This document shows positions 41,312 through 50,377 of a DNA stretch of 64,000 nt, piece after piece. The DNA lies in contig CAYVQP010000009.1 of assembly GCA_964452775.1 (NCBI GenBank), forward strand, positions 23,787 through 87,786, given 5' to 3'. The position numbers and the translations under genes are program-made. Source of the DNA: JACKCB01 sp964452775 (GTDB lineage Bacteria; Chloroflexota; Anaerolineae; Promineifilales; Promineifilaceae). The notes under the pieces were generated by a model. It did no database searches, was not told the DNA's origin, and worked only from the letters and a program-made list of their open reading frames with translations. Every line of letters begins with the position of its first letter. Position 1 is the first letter of the stretch.

Positions 41312-41962
41312 ATGTTATGGGCCGCATTCGGCAAGACGACCGGCGATCAGACAACCCTGGGCTTGTGTTCAACTGCCTTCGGAGATCTTCACACCCGAAT
41401 CAGCGCAGTTGATCCGCTGATTTGGGCGCACTCGCCGGCCAACATTGCCCTTACCTATGATGTGTTGCCATTTGCCGACCAAGTATTCGATCAGGTGCTT
41501 GGCCGGCGGCTATCGCTGTCCGTCTTGGACTTGGACAGGTTGCTGAGCGAGATTGCGCGCGTGTTGAAGCCCGGCGGCCGACTGCTGATTGACGACTATC
41601 TTGCACCCGAAGCACACAAGCGCGGTGACGAGTGGGATGCCCGCTGGCTGAACGCGTTCCTTGGGTTGCGCGAGCTGAGTGTGACCGGAGTTGCCAGCCG
41701 GAGCGCCTGGTACAGCCTGCTTTTTCAGGCCGGCTATCAACTGGACGATGAATCAACCAGGCGGGAAAGTTTCGACTTTGGCGAGTGGACGGCGAGTCCT
41801 GCCCTTGACCCGGCCAACGCCATCCGGCTGAAGGCTATGTTGGTGCAGGCCCCTGCGCCGGTGAAGGCCTTCTTGACCATCGAGATAGGCGCAGATAGAA
41901 TCGCTTTTTCATTGGTCGCGACCCAATTCAGGGCACGCAAACGAGATAGCCAGGCGCCATGA
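41312..41962 (+). CDS. Methyltransferase-like protein with degenerate SAM motif
   Basis: This 216-residue protein resembles class I SAM methyltransferases (Methyltransf_11) in its middle. LPFADQVFDQVLGRRL aligns with the acidic motif II-III region, and LSEIARVLKPGGRLLIDDY is the classic post-motif. The glycine-rich motif I, expected as DxGxGxG, is not visible; the aligned stretch reads LGLCSTAFGD. The acidic loop is also weak. It may have lost SAM binding, or it may be a divergent enzyme. The ATG at 41312 follows GAGAGG at about 14 bases. It precedes miaB by 55 bases on the same strand. No function can be assigned. Confidence 0.7.
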   Translation: MLWAAFGKTTGDQTTLGLCSTAFGDLHTRISAVDPLIWAHSPANIALTYDVLPFADQVFDQVLGRRLSLSVLDLDRLLSEIARVLKPGGRLLIDDYLAPEAHKRGDEWDARWLNAFLGLRELSVTGVASRSAWYSLLFQAGYQLDDESTRRESFDFGEWTASPALDPANAIRLKAMLVQAPAPVKAFLTIEIGADRIAFSLVATQFRARKRDSQAP

Positions 41963-42017
41963 TTGCCGGCCGGCGCACCGCCGGCCGGGTTCGCCAGTCA
42001 ATGTGCCGAGCAAGCGA

Positions 42018-43406
42018 ATGGGAATGAGTAGCAGAAAGTATCACTTTTGGATCACCGGCTGCCAGATGAACTATGCCGATGCCCGGCGCGTCGCCACGGA
42101 ACTGGAAAAGGTGGGTTACACGCCGACGCCGCGCGCCGAGGACGCAGACGTCATCGTCCTGGAAACGTGCACCGTCCGCCAGCAGAGCGAAGATAAGGCC
42201 TACAATAAGCTGCACAGCCTGAAAGCGCTCAAGGAAAAGCAGCCTGAGTTGACCCTTGCCGTCATGGGTTGCGTCGTTGGCGTGCGCGGCAACGCCGCTC
42301 TGGAAGAGGCTTTCCCATTTGTTGACGTTTTCATGGAGCCTTCCAGCGACGGCGGCCCCCTATTGGCTCACCTCGGGCAAAGTTCGGCGCTGGCGCTGGA
42401 ACAGGAGCTGGACCGGCAGCGCCATGCCTGGCAGGATGGCGACGAGGTGTTGGCGCGAGCCGGCGGTCAGGTATCCGCGCCGGTTGCAGTCGTCTATGGA
42501 TGTTCGCACGCCTGCACCTTTTGCATCATTCCTCAGCGCCGGGGCATAGAGCGCAGCCGGCCGGTCGGCGCAATTGCTTCCGAGGTGCGCTCGCTCGTCC
42601 GGCAAGGGGTGAAAGAAGTCGTCCTGCTCGGTCAAATTGTCGACCGCTACGGCTACGATGTGCTGGATGGCCCGGACCTGGCCGCCCTGCTCACGGTAGT
42701 CAATGATATTGAAGGGCTGGAACGGATCCGCTTCCTTACCAGCCACCCGAACTATATGAGCGACCGGATTCTGCGCGCTGTGGCGGAGTTGCCAAAGGTG
42801 ATGCCGCAGATTGAGGTACCTATACAGGCCGGCGACGATGAGGTGCTGGCCAACATGAAGCGGGGCTACACAGCCGAGCAGTACCGCGAACTCGTGCACC
42901 GAATTCGCGACATCGTGCCGGAGGCTGCGGTCAACTGTGACATCATTGTTGGCTTTCCCGGCGAAACCGACGCCCAGTTCCAGAAGACCTACGACCTGCT
43001 GGCCGAGCTGAAGTTGGACAAGGTACACCTGGCCCGTTACAGCCCCCGGCCCGGCACGGTCAGCGCCAGGCGGATGCCCGATGACGTGCCGGATCGAGAG
43101 AAGCGCCGGCGCTTCCACCTGATCGAAGAGTTGCAGCAGCGAATTTCTGAGGAAAAGAATCGCGCCTATTTGGGCAATACCACGGAGGTGCTGGTCGAGG
43201 GACAGCGCAAGGGACGTTGGCAGGGCCGAAATCCGCAGGGCAAATTGGTCTTCTTCGACGATCCGCGATCGCTGCGCGGCAAGTTGGTGACCGTGAAGGT
43301 GGACTATACCGGCCCCTGGAGCCTTTCGGGCCGGCCCGTGGACAGCCTGGGCAACCAGCCATCGCCCGCCGCATCACTTTCTATTCCGCTGACTATGCTG
43401 GGATAG
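42018..43406 (+). CDS. miaB: tRNA-2-methylthio-N6-dimethylallyladenosine synthase MiaB
   Basis: This ~462-residue radical-SAM methylthiotransferase adds a methylthio group to i6A37 of tRNA. The N-terminal UPF0004 domain has its three cluster cysteines (GCQMNYADA, ETCTVRQ, MGCV). The radical-SAM cysteines are in YGCSHACTFCIIPQRRG near residue 160. A C-terminal TRAM domain (GNTTEVLVEGQ...GKLVTVKV) binds RNA. MiaB rather than MtaB or RimO is favoured by the CQMN start and RGIERSR motif. Start choices are GTG 42003, ATG 42018 or ATG 42024; 42018 is taken, with GAGCAAG upstream. It ends at a strong terminator. Confidence 0.92.
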   Translation: MGMSSRKYHFWITGCQMNYADARRVATELEKVGYTPTPRAEDADVIVLETCTVRQQSEDKAYNKLHSLKALKEKQPELTLAVMGCVVGVRGNAALEEAFPFVDVFMEPSSDGGPLLAHLGQSSALALEQELDRQRHAWQDGDEVLARAGGQVSAPVAVVYGCSHACTFCIIPQRRGIERSRPVGAIASEVRSLVRQGVKEVVLLGQIVDRYGYDVLDGPDLAALLTVVNDIEGLERIRFLTSHPNYMSDRILRAVAELPKVMPQIEVPIQAGDDEVLANMKRGYTAEQYRELVHRIRDIVPEAAVNCDIIVGFPGETDAQFQKTYDLLAELKLDKVHLARYSPRPGTVSARRMPDDVPDREKRRRFHLIEELQQRISEEKNRAYLGNTTEVLVEGQRKGRWQGRNPQGKLVFFDDPRSLRGKLVTVKVDYTGPWSLSGRPVDSLGNQPSPAASLSIPLTMLG

Positions 43407-43437
43407 CCAGGTGAACTTCTTGCAATGGTAGCGAAAT

Positions 43438-43477
43438 ACCCCGCAGGTGTTTTTGTCACCTGCGGGGTCTGTTTTTT
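43438..43477 (+). terminator. Intrinsic terminator after miaB
   Basis: A perfect 12-bp stem (ACCCCGCAGGTG at 43438-43449, CACCTGCGGGGT at 43457-43468) with a 7-base T-rich loop is followed by CTGTTTTTTG. Confidence 0.95.
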
Positions 43478-43495
43478 GTTAGGGAGAGCACCGCG

Positions 43496-44848
43496 CTACG
43501 GGGCGGCAGGCTCCACCAGTACCTCCGGCGAGAAGAATCCGAGGCGGCCGTTGACGTCAATGGCCGCGATGCTCAAATAGTAGCGCTTGCTGGTGTCAAG
43601 GCCGGTGACCGCAATATTGCCGGCCTCTTCTGCCGAGACAAACTGGAAGCTGGGGTAATCAAAGGAGCCAACTTCGCGGAACGAAAGCGCATAGCCGGCA
43701 GCGACGGGATCGGTGGGCCAGGTGAGGATGAACGCGCCGGGATCGGCCATCGGGGTCACAGTTGGCGCGATCGGTCGGCCGGGCGCGCCGGCATAGCTGG
43801 CGGCAGTGGCCACGTTCAGCGCAGTGACCCGGGCCAGATAGTCGTAATCCAGCTTCTCTGCCGTGTCCTGACTGTTGTGCTGAACGTCGGGGTCCTCAAC
43901 AGATTCGGTCAGGCGCACGGCGCCGACGCCGGCGTTAATGAACTCTCTGTGATCGCTCCAGCGCCCCTCGCGATCGAGCGCATTCTGAATGTCGACGACG
44001 AAGGTGGGTGTGTAAAGCTGGCTGACGTAGGCCATGTAGCGGGCGACTTCGAGGGAAGGGGAGTTATCAGGGCCGGGAGCAAACACGCGAATCGATCTCG
44101 GTATGCCCGGACGGCCTCCAATAATGTCACTGTTGATGACCGCATCAAATTGCATCCCGTCCAGCATGGAGGTCTGCACGTAATTGAAGCTCCCATAGGA
44201 GCCCAATTCCTCAGCAGCAAAGGCGACGAAGATGATCGTTTGATTCCAGTTGCGGGAGCTGAGCAGGCGCGCAGCTTCTAGCAACATGGCCACGCCGGAG
44301 GCATTGTCGTTAGCGCCCGGCGCCCGGCTGAATGGGTCGTCGGGATCAATGCTTCGCGAATCATAGTGGGCGGTGAACACAATGACGCCGGGGTGCGTTC
44401 CTATCCCCGGCAGGGTGGCGACAATGTTCTGTTGCGGCGACACCAGACCGTTGTAGTTCATTTCGAAGTCTTGCATACGCACCTGCAAGCGCCCGCCGCC
44501 GACTCGCTCAAATTCATCGAATATCCAGTTTCTGGCGGCGCCCACGCCGTAATCAGGCCGGCCGGTCTCGCTCAACGGGTGCCGGGTGCCAAACCCTTCC
44601 AGTGTCTGCACATAGCCCAGGAGTTGCTGCGTGGAGACGTTGTTGACCAGGGTGGCGATGTCCGGGTCAATTGCCGGGGCAATATCCGTTGACGGATTTG
44701 TGACCAGTTCCAGAGATTCGAAGTCAATGGCAGCTACCGGCGCAGGCGGGGGAGTTGGAATCACAGGTGGACCCGGCGGATCCAGCAGCGCACAACCGCC
44801 GCCGAACAGCACAACCAGGAGGAACAGCAATAGAATCTTGGCGCGCAT
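43496..44848 (-). CDS. M28-family zinc aminopeptidase lipoprotein with fibronectin type III-like domain
   Basis: This 450-residue secreted peptidase has a signal peptide ending in GGGC with lipid Cys19 and an extracellular Pro-rich linker. The M28 core contains zinc ligands in TAHYDSRS, GANDNASG, AEELGSYG and NSDIIGG, with the last His probably in SDHREFINAG. This is a two-zinc aminopeptidase typical of amino-acid scavenging. The C-terminal ~90 residues resemble a fibronectin III domain (FILTWPTDP...YYLSIAAIDVNGR). The ATG at 44848 gives the cleanest signal peptide; an in-frame ATG 18 bases earlier is possible. It converges with miaB. Confidence 0.9.
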   Translation of the reverse strand: MRAKILLLFLLVVLFGGGCALLDPPGPPVIPTPPPAPVAAIDFESLELVTNPSTDIAPAIDPDIATLVNNVSTQQLLGYVQTLEGFGTRHPLSETGRPDYGVGAARNWIFDEFERVGGGRLQVRMQDFEMNYNGLVSPQQNIVATLPGIGTHPGVIVFTAHYDSRSIDPDDPFSRAPGANDNASGVAMLLEAARLLSSRNWNQTIIFVAFAAEELGSYGSFNYVQTSMLDGMQFDAVINSDIIGGRPGIPRSIRVFAPGPDNSPSLEVARYMAYVSQLYTPTFVVDIQNALDREGRWSDHREFINAGVGAVRLTESVEDPDVQHNSQDTAEKLDYDYLARVTALNVATAASYAGAPGRPIAPTVTPMADPGAFILTWPTDPVAAGYALSFREVGSFDYPSFQFVSAEEAGNIAVTGLDTSKRYYLSIAAIDVNGRLGFFSPEVLVEPAAP

Positions 44849-45254
44849 AGCGTAATTGACCATCACCTGGACAATGGATCGATCTCAATCATCTTGAGAA
44901 CCGGCGTAACCAATCTGGCTAGAATTTTACTCGCCTCACTCTACGTCCGGGAGGCGACACTTCTCGAAGCAATGGTCGGGATAATCAGTCCAATTCCGAA
45001 CGATTACAATTTTGGAAGTGAGCCGCCCACTTAGGTCTCCTGGTACAGCCTCCCAAGACGTCGTGGACCGGGTGCGGTCCGGCGCCCAGACGTCTTGATT
45101 GGGCGACCATGCGCGCAGCCGGGATCGTTGCTATTATACCCACAAGCGATCGGAATCGAAGCTGCGGCGCTTGAGATTAATCGTGCGCCAACCCGCGAAC
45201 TCGCCAAAGGGCTGCCCGGCCGCGACCCTTCGATCCCCTGGAGACCAGCGAGAC
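44849..45254. other. Intergenic region with nested hairpin
   Basis: This is the longest gene-free stretch (about 406 bases), between the M28 peptidase and a methyltransferase. A two-tier hairpin lies at 45054-45097: the outer 9-bp stem is CAAGACGTC with GACGTCTTG, the inner 6-bp stem is GGACCG (45065-45070) with CGGTCC (45075-45080) and loop GGTG. A minus-strand TATAAT (45133-45138) with TTCGAT (45155-45160) 16 bases away may be a promoter reading toward the peptidase, which would put the hairpin in its leader. No coding sequence was found. Confidence 0.5.
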
Positions 45255-45827
45255 ATGAGCGCCGGACAAAATGAACGCGGCTTTTATCCACTGGCAAGAT
45301 TGAGCGTGACGCCGTGGCGGCGCTCACTGTTGGAGGGCGTCCAGGGCGAAGTCTTGGAGATTGGAGTAGGGTCAGGGGCGAATCTGCCGCTGTACTCGAC
45401 GCATGCGCGGGTCACGGCGTTGGACAAAAACCCGGTCAGGCTGCGCAGGTTGGCCGCCCGGTATCCAAGTTCTAACCATCTGCTGGCGGATGCGATGTTT
45501 GTTCCATTGCCGGATGATGCATTTGACTACGTGGTCGGCGCCTTCGTGTTCTGCTCCATCGCCGACCCGGCTGTCGCTCTGAAGGAGGTCCGGCGCGTCC
45601 TGCGACCCGGCGGGCAACTTCTGTTGCTGGAACACGTTCGCGGCCTGCGGCCGGTTTCGCGCCGGCTGACGGAGTGGCTTCACCCCTTCTGGCTGCGGTT
45701 GACACACGAGTGCCACCTTAATCGCCAGACCGCGATCACGGTGCAGGCGGCCGGCCTGCAAGTGCGGCGCACACAAAGCTATCTGGGCGGCCTGGTGCAG
45801 CGCATGGAGGCGATTTCGCCGGGCTGA
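45255..45827 (+). CDS. Class I SAM-dependent methyltransferase
   Basis: This 190-residue enzyme has the intact motif I LEIGVGSGANLPLY near residue 35, the acidic ALDKNPVRL loop after it, the DYVVGAFVFC region and LRRVLRPGGQLLLLEH-type post-motif near residue 120. It resembles phosphatidylethanolamine or ubiquinone/menaquinone-type methyltransferases (UbiE-like). The C-terminal pattern TECHLNRQTA-like (HECHLNRQTAITVQAAGL) is seen in phospholipid methyltransferases. The ATG at 45255 is used; GGAG lies about 13 bases before. The substrate is unknown. Confidence 0.85.
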   Translation: MSAGQNERGFYPLARLSVTPWRRSLLEGVQGEVLEIGVGSGANLPLYSTHARVTALDKNPVRLRRLAARYPSSNHLLADAMFVPLPDDAFDYVVGAFVFCSIADPAVALKEVRRVLRPGGQLLLLEHVRGLRPVSRRLTEWLHPFWLRLTHECHLNRQTAITVQAAGLQVRRTQSYLGGLVQRMEAISPG

Positions 45828-45875
45828 TTCGTCGCGCTGCTAAACGGCTGATACGGCGTTGGAAGGACTGAGAGC

Positions 45876-46649
45876 CTAACTCGGGCCGGTGGAGCGCAAC
45901 CGCTTTTCTATAGCCCGGGCGTCCCTTTTCATGCGCGGCAACGCCGGCGAGTCCGGCGCTCGCTGAAGGTCTTCTTGTAGCCGGGGTAGCTCCTTTTCCA
46001 GCTTCACCAGTTCCATGTATGCCGGCTGGGCGTCGTCAACATGCCCCTCCGCTTCCAGCGACACACCCAGGTAGTAATAGGCTAACAGGCTTAGCTGCGG
46101 ATTGCCTATTTTCATAGTCGTTGCCAGCTCCAGTCGCGGAATGGCGCGGCCAAATTCGCCCAGTTGGAATAGAGTTGCTCCAACATAAAAGTGGTTAAGC
46201 GGGTCCTTTGGATTCAATTCGGCCGCTCGCTCAAACACCGGCAATGCCTCATCGAATCGCTCTTGCCAGAATAGCACTTGGCCAACTATGGAGTGATTCG
46301 TTGCTGCGTCCGGCTTTAACTCGATTGCCTTTCGACCATCCGCCTCTGCAGCGACATGGTCCGGCCTGGCAAAGTTAACGAGTGCGCGCACATAGTAAGC
46401 CTCCCAGCTATCGGGCCGGACAGCAAGCGCCTGATTTGCCTTTGCCAATGCGCCGTCAAGGTCGCCCCGCTTATACAGTTGGGCTGCCTGGTAGACGTGC
46501 GGAGGCATCAGCCGGCTACGCAAGCCATAAAGAATGACCATCCCGGCAACCAGCGCCAACGTCGTCAGCAGGATCTGCTGGGTCAGGAAAAACGTGATCA
46601 GCGCCAGGCCAAGAGGAATAATGTAGAGGAAATTGATCCGCTTATCCAC
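45876..46649 (-). CDS. Membrane-anchored TPR protein
   Basis: This 257-residue protein has two N-terminal transmembrane helices (about residues 7-25 and 27-45), then four or more tetratricopeptide repeats (~55-205) with the usual W/L/G/Y/A/P pattern (KRGDLDGALAKANQALAVRPDS, RFDEALPVFERAAELNPKDP). A charged helix ends the protein. TPRs mediate protein-protein interactions, so it probably scaffolds a membrane complex. No partner can be named. It lies 50 bases after the MutS-like gene on the same strand. Confidence 0.85.
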   Translation of the reverse strand: MDKRINFLYIIPLGLALITFFLTQQILLTTLALVAGMVILYGLRSRLMPPHVYQAAQLYKRGDLDGALAKANQALAVRPDSWEAYYVRALVNFARPDHVAAEADGRKAIELKPDAATNHSIVGQVLFWQERFDEALPVFERAAELNPKDPLNHFYVGATLFQLGEFGRAIPRLELATTMKIGNPQLSLLAYYYLGVSLEAEGHVDDAQPAYMELVKLEKELPRLQEDLQRAPDSPALPRMKRDARAIEKRLRSTGPS

Positions 46650-46699
46650 GTATCCCTCCCCGCACGCAGCTACTGAGCGCCAGGCTCAATGTATTCACC

Positions 46700-48559
46700 C
46701 TAACGGTAATCAACAAGTAACCCTCCATCAACCGGCAAACCCTCATGGCGCATTATCTTAAGGGCGTTCGTCGTCGGACACGGCCCCGGACGCAGGGTAT
46801 AGTCAAACACCATGCGGTCGTCAGCAATTGAGTCGCGAAAATGGTAGTTGGTTATCGCCTCATGCTCCTCGGCCAGCGAAACTAGCTCCAGGTCGTGCGT
46901 CGAAACGACGCCCAGGCCGTTGCCGTCAACCAAAGCTCGAATGTAGGCGCTACTCCCGATCAGGCGCTCGCGATTGTTCGTCCCGCGAAAGATCTCGTCG
47001 ATGAGAAAGAATACCGGCCTGGGATCGTCCCGATACACCTCGTTCAGGAGCGCCTTCAGGCGTTTGACTTCCGCATAAAAATAAGAGATTCCATCTGTCA
47101 CGGAGTCGGTCATTCTCACCGACGTAAACAGCCGGAAGTAGCGCGTGTGCAATTGCTCCGCGTTCACCGCGCCGCCGGCATAGGCCAGGCACAGATTGAT
47201 GCCCAGCGTGCGCAGAAAGGTGCTCTTGCCGGACATATTGGAGCCGGTGATCAGCACCAGATCGCCTAACTCCAGCAAAGTGAAGTCATTGCAGGTTTTG
47301 ACTTCCTCGCTGATCAGCGGATGGCCGAGACTTTGGCCGGTAAATGGCGGGACAACGTCACCTTCCAGAAAATTGGGCAGCGAATAGTGGGGGTTCAGAT
47401 AGTGCAGGGCCGCCAGGGAACCGGCCGCCTCCAGTTCAAACAACACGTCCAACCAAACCGGCGCGCGCAGGGCGAGCTCCTGCCGCAAACGATGTAGCCG
47501 GTAGCTGAAGAAGAGGTCCCAGGGGAAGACCAGGTTGAGCAGCAGCCATAAGACGGGATTCTGCGAGAGGCCGGCGGCGGTTAAGATTCGTTGCAGGCGA
47601 TACATATAACGAGATGGTCGCTCCTGCTCTGATGTGAATGGCTCGCAGAGCTGCCGGACGCGCTCCTGGTTGTTACTGAATCGCCGGCGCTCGAGGAAAC
47701 CGAATACTCCTTCCAATTGCTCCAATGCCCCGCGCAGTTCCAGCGATCGGTGAAACAGCTCTCCTGCCCCCCGACCAAATAGGCCATACAAAATGAGATA
47801 AGCTGCCAGAGTGACAAACCAGATAGTTTGCAAGCCGGCCCACAAATCCAGCGCGATTAGCACGACGGTTGTAACTCCCAGGATGCAGAGCAAGATGAGC
47901 AACCACACACTTGGAAGCGGCGCAGGCTGCTGGAGCCAGGCGAGCAAGGACGCAGCAAATGGTTCACCAGTCGCAGGCGCGCCCTTTGCGCTCAATGCCA
48001 GCTTGGCTCGAAATGCGCTCATCGGGGTCAATTGTCTGGCCAGGGCCTGCCGGTCCATGATCACCGCCGGCTGCGGATTCAACTCCAGCAACCAGCCTAA
48101 AAGTCGTTCACTTGCTTCCGGCGTTATTGCCATGTCAAGTAGCCGGTGAAGCGAATAGCGGCCCTGAATATCCAGGTCCAGCGCGAACGGATGCGCGGGG
48201 TCCGGTATGGCAAAGCGGGGCGCCGGCATCTTGTCCCAGTCCAGGTCCATCGTCGCCAGGTGCCGCAGCTTAATTTCGCGGTAGGCGGCGTGCCGGAGCA
48301 GCGCCTTCTGTACTTTGCGATCGAGCAGGACTGCGATGATAAAGGGCAAAAACCAGGCCGGCAACGCCAGGAGTGCCGCACCCGGCCCACCGGCAAAGAA
48401 TAGTACGGCCGTCAGCACAAAGCCAAACAAGAATAGCGCCAGGCGCAACAGCGACAGGCGAGCGCTAAGCCGCTCTTCGTCAGCCATTCGCCTGGCAAGG
48501 CTCTCAATCTGTCGCTGCAGCGCGTGTCGCCGTCTCTGCCTCGCCGAAGTGTCGCTCAT
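46700..48559 (-). CDS. Membrane-embedded MutS-family ATPase
   Basis: This 619-residue protein has a C-terminal MutS domain V ATPase. Walker A is GSNMSGKSTF near residue 442, Walker B FFLIDEIFRGTNNRERL near residue 530, and the H-loop VSTHDLELV near residue 560. The middle (about 280-430) resembles the MutS lever/clamp core. Unlike MutS and MutS2 it lacks the mismatch-recognition domain and Smr domain, and has hydrophobic segments at about residues 40-82 and 215-262 that are likely membrane helices. It belongs to the poorly studied MutS-like membrane group. It is the third gene of a unit with two upstream membrane proteins. A role in mismatch repair is not implied. Confidence 0.82.
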   Translation of the reverse strand: MSDTSARQRRRHALQRQIESLARRMADEERLSARLSLLRLALFLFGFVLTAVLFFAGGPGAALLALPAWFLPFIIAVLLDRKVQKALLRHAAYREIKLRHLATMDLDWDKMPAPRFAIPDPAHPFALDLDIQGRYSLHRLLDMAITPEASERLLGWLLELNPQPAVIMDRQALARQLTPMSAFRAKLALSAKGAPATGEPFAASLLAWLQQPAPLPSVWLLILLCILGVTTVVLIALDLWAGLQTIWFVTLAAYLILYGLFGRGAGELFHRSLELRGALEQLEGVFGFLERRRFSNNQERVRQLCEPFTSEQERPSRYMYRLQRILTAAGLSQNPVLWLLLNLVFPWDLFFSYRLHRLRQELALRAPVWLDVLFELEAAGSLAALHYLNPHYSLPNFLEGDVVPPFTGQSLGHPLISEEVKTCNDFTLLELGDLVLITGSNMSGKSTFLRTLGINLCLAYAGGAVNAEQLHTRYFRLFTSVRMTDSVTDGISYFYAEVKRLKALLNEVYRDDPRPVFFLIDEIFRGTNNRERLIGSSAYIRALVDGNGLGVVSTHDLELVSLAEEHEAITNYHFRDSIADDRMVFDYTLRPGPCPTTNALKIMRHEGLPVDGGLLVDYR

Positions 48560-48565
48560 TCGAGG

Positions 48566-49342
48566 TTACACGTCGTCAAAGCGGGAATCTTCCAGGCTGC
48601 GATGTAGCTTCTCTTCTTCGGAAAGCGCCTGCACCTTAACTTCTGCGCCCGCTTGCTGAAGTTCCGCTCTTACTGCTGCCTCCAGAGCTGCCGGCGATGC
48701 TCGTCGCACCATGCGCCACTTACCGCAATGCGGACAGCGATCCAGCCGTCCGACCAGCAGGTTCAGGGCGAAGAAGTGTATGCTGTATGGCCGGGAGCAG
48801 TTAGGGCAGATCGTGCCACCCTGAAATCCGAAGTGGCGCGGCGCACCCATTGGCAAGGGAGGACGCCCACGCGTAACCAGCCACATGAAAAGGCTGGCTA
48901 TCGCAAAAACTGCCACCATGGCCCCGAGTACTACCAGGATAATTTGCCCGGCTGCCTTAAGCCCTTCACCTGGCTCAACGAAATTTCCCCTGATCACGTT
49001 TGATTCCAGGGTCTGGCCGTCGCTTGTCGTGCCGGTGGCGCTTAGCGTGTGCACGCCAAGGGGGTAATCGTCGGTCACGAATTGCAGGCGAAATGGCGGC
49101 GCCGTCACCGTGCCCATCGTTTCACCGTCAATGAGGAACTCAACCGAAGCGAGATCCTCCGGCCCCTCCGCTGTTAGCGAGAATCGCCCCTGGATGTCGC
49201 CCGTTCCGCTGGCATAGCCGAAGTCCCTGCGCATCCGCAGGGACAATTCCTCCCCTTGTGCCGCCGCCCGCCCGGCCGCTGCCGATGACAGGATCAGGCA
49301 CAGAAGCATTGTAGCCAGAATGCCGCGCCTAAGCCGGGTCAT
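48566..49342 (-). CDS. Membrane protein with extracellular Ig-like domain and cytoplasmic zinc ribbon
   Basis: This 258-residue protein has a signal peptide (residues 1-28, ending AAAQG), a beta-rich extracellular domain (~35-125, resembling bacterial Ig-like domains, FLIDGETMGTVTAPPF), one transmembrane helix (~133-158) and a cytoplasmic zinc ribbon (CPNC...CPHC, ~180-212). A charged C-terminal tail follows. Its start overlaps the upstream gene by 14 bases, and it lies 6 bases before the MutS-like gene, so all three are probably one operon. I do not recognise a named family. Confidence 0.78.
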   Translation of the reverse strand: MTRLRRGILATMLLCLILSSAAAGRAAAQGEELSLRMRRDFGYASGTGDIQGRFSLTAEGPEDLASVEFLIDGETMGTVTAPPFRLQFVTDDYPLGVHTLSATGTTSDGQTLESNVIRGNFVEPGEGLKAAGQIILVVLGAMVAVFAIASLFMWLVTRGRPPLPMGAPRHFGFQGGTICPNCSRPYSIHFFALNLLVGRLDRCPHCGKWRMVRRASPAALEAAVRAELQQAGAEVKVQALSEEEKLHRSLEDSRFDDV

Positions 49343-50168
49343 TCTGTTCGACTTCCTCTGCCAGCGGTTGCTTGATCACGGCCACCAGCTCATCAACCCG
49401 GTTGCGCCGGTACAGGTAGAGCAGGAGGGTGCGCACAAACGACTTCTTGTTCAAATAGTCGAGCTGTTCCCAGTCCAGGCTCAAGGAGGCGGCTATCCCC
49501 TTCAGCTCCTCCATAGTGTAGAAAGCCAGGAGATATTGGCGCAACACCGTGGGCGGCGAACTCTCGTCGAGCTTCTCCAAGCGAGGCAAGTTCTCTTTCG
49601 GGACCGGCGTCAGAATCCGTTCCACCGCCAGGGCCAGGCTGCCTACCAACCCGCGTTGCTCGGCCAGGTCCATGATTCGCAGTATTGCGCCATGCATGTC
49701 CTGGCCGGGCATCGTCACCTCGTTCTCATTGATGCCCAGGTCGAACATCAGGTCGAGCACATCCTCCGGCCCCATGCGGTCCCGGATCTGCTCATAGACC
49801 ATCTGCCGGTCGAAAACGGTGTCGGAGGGGACACCCTGTGGCCGGACCCCACTCGCCGCTTGCGGTACGCCTGCGTTCACACGCGCTCGTCCGGCATGCG
49901 CCACCTCACTTTGAGTTAGCGGACGCAAAAGCCCAAATAGCCAGACAGCCGCTCCAGCGAACAGTGCGCCAGCAATCACGTAAAGGAAGAAACCCAACTC
50001 CGCCGTCATTACCTCTCGGCCAAACACGGCCATCAATGTGTCCAGAAGGAACGCCGTGGTAACGGTCAGCAGACCAACGCCCCACACCAACTTGGAGCCT
50101 CGCAAAAACATGACCAGAAAGAAGAGGATTATGAGGAGTTTTAGAACGAAGAAGAGACCCATGTCCAT
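49329..50168 (-). CDS. Membrane protein of unknown function
   Basis: This 279-residue protein has three to four N-terminal hydrophobic helices (~5-25, 27-47, 58-82) and a helical cytoplasmic part of about 180 residues with no recognised motif. It contains a conserved-looking segment (VFDRQMVYEQIRDRMGPEDVLDLMFDLGINENEV) reminiscent of effector- or death-domain-like helical bundles. It is the first gene of the unit containing the zinc-ribbon protein and the MutS-like ATPase. Function unknown. Confidence 0.75.
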   Translation of the reverse strand: MDMGLFFVLKLLIILFFLVMFLRGSKLVWGVGLLTVTTAFLLDTLMAVFGREVMTAELGFFLYVIAGALFAGAAVWLFGLLRPLTQSEVAHAGRARVNAGVPQAASGVRPQGVPSDTVFDRQMVYEQIRDRMGPEDVLDLMFDLGINENEVTMPGQDMHGAILRIMDLAEQRGLVGSLALAVERILTPVPKENLPRLEKLDESSPPTVLRQYLLAFYTMEELKGIAASLSLDWEQLDYLNKKSFVRTLLLYLYRRNRVDELVAVIKQPLAEEVEQNDPA

Positions 50169-50229
50169 CCCTGATAGCCGGGAGTGGATTGTAGCACCCG
50201 TCCAATTAGACGCAATGAGCCAATGCCCC

Positions 50230-50298
50230 TACAATAGTCGTGACACAAAGTACGAAGTCAACATGAAGCTTTGGGTACTGATCGCGTGGTTGCTGTGA
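50230..50298 (+). promoter_or_regulatory. Possible promoter and 11-codon mini-ORF upstream of the DUF1232 gene
   Basis: TTAGAC (50206-50211), 18 bases, TACAAT (50230-50235) resembles a promoter. A tiny open frame MKLWVLIAWLL (50263-50298) follows, with a weak ribosome site. It could be a leader peptide or chance. Confidence 0.3.
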
Positions 50299-50377
50299 AG
50301 GCGGTCTGCAACCGGGCCGGCGATTCTGCGTAAAATAAGGGTAAGTGTCCAAGATGGAACAGCATGAGAAGGAACAC

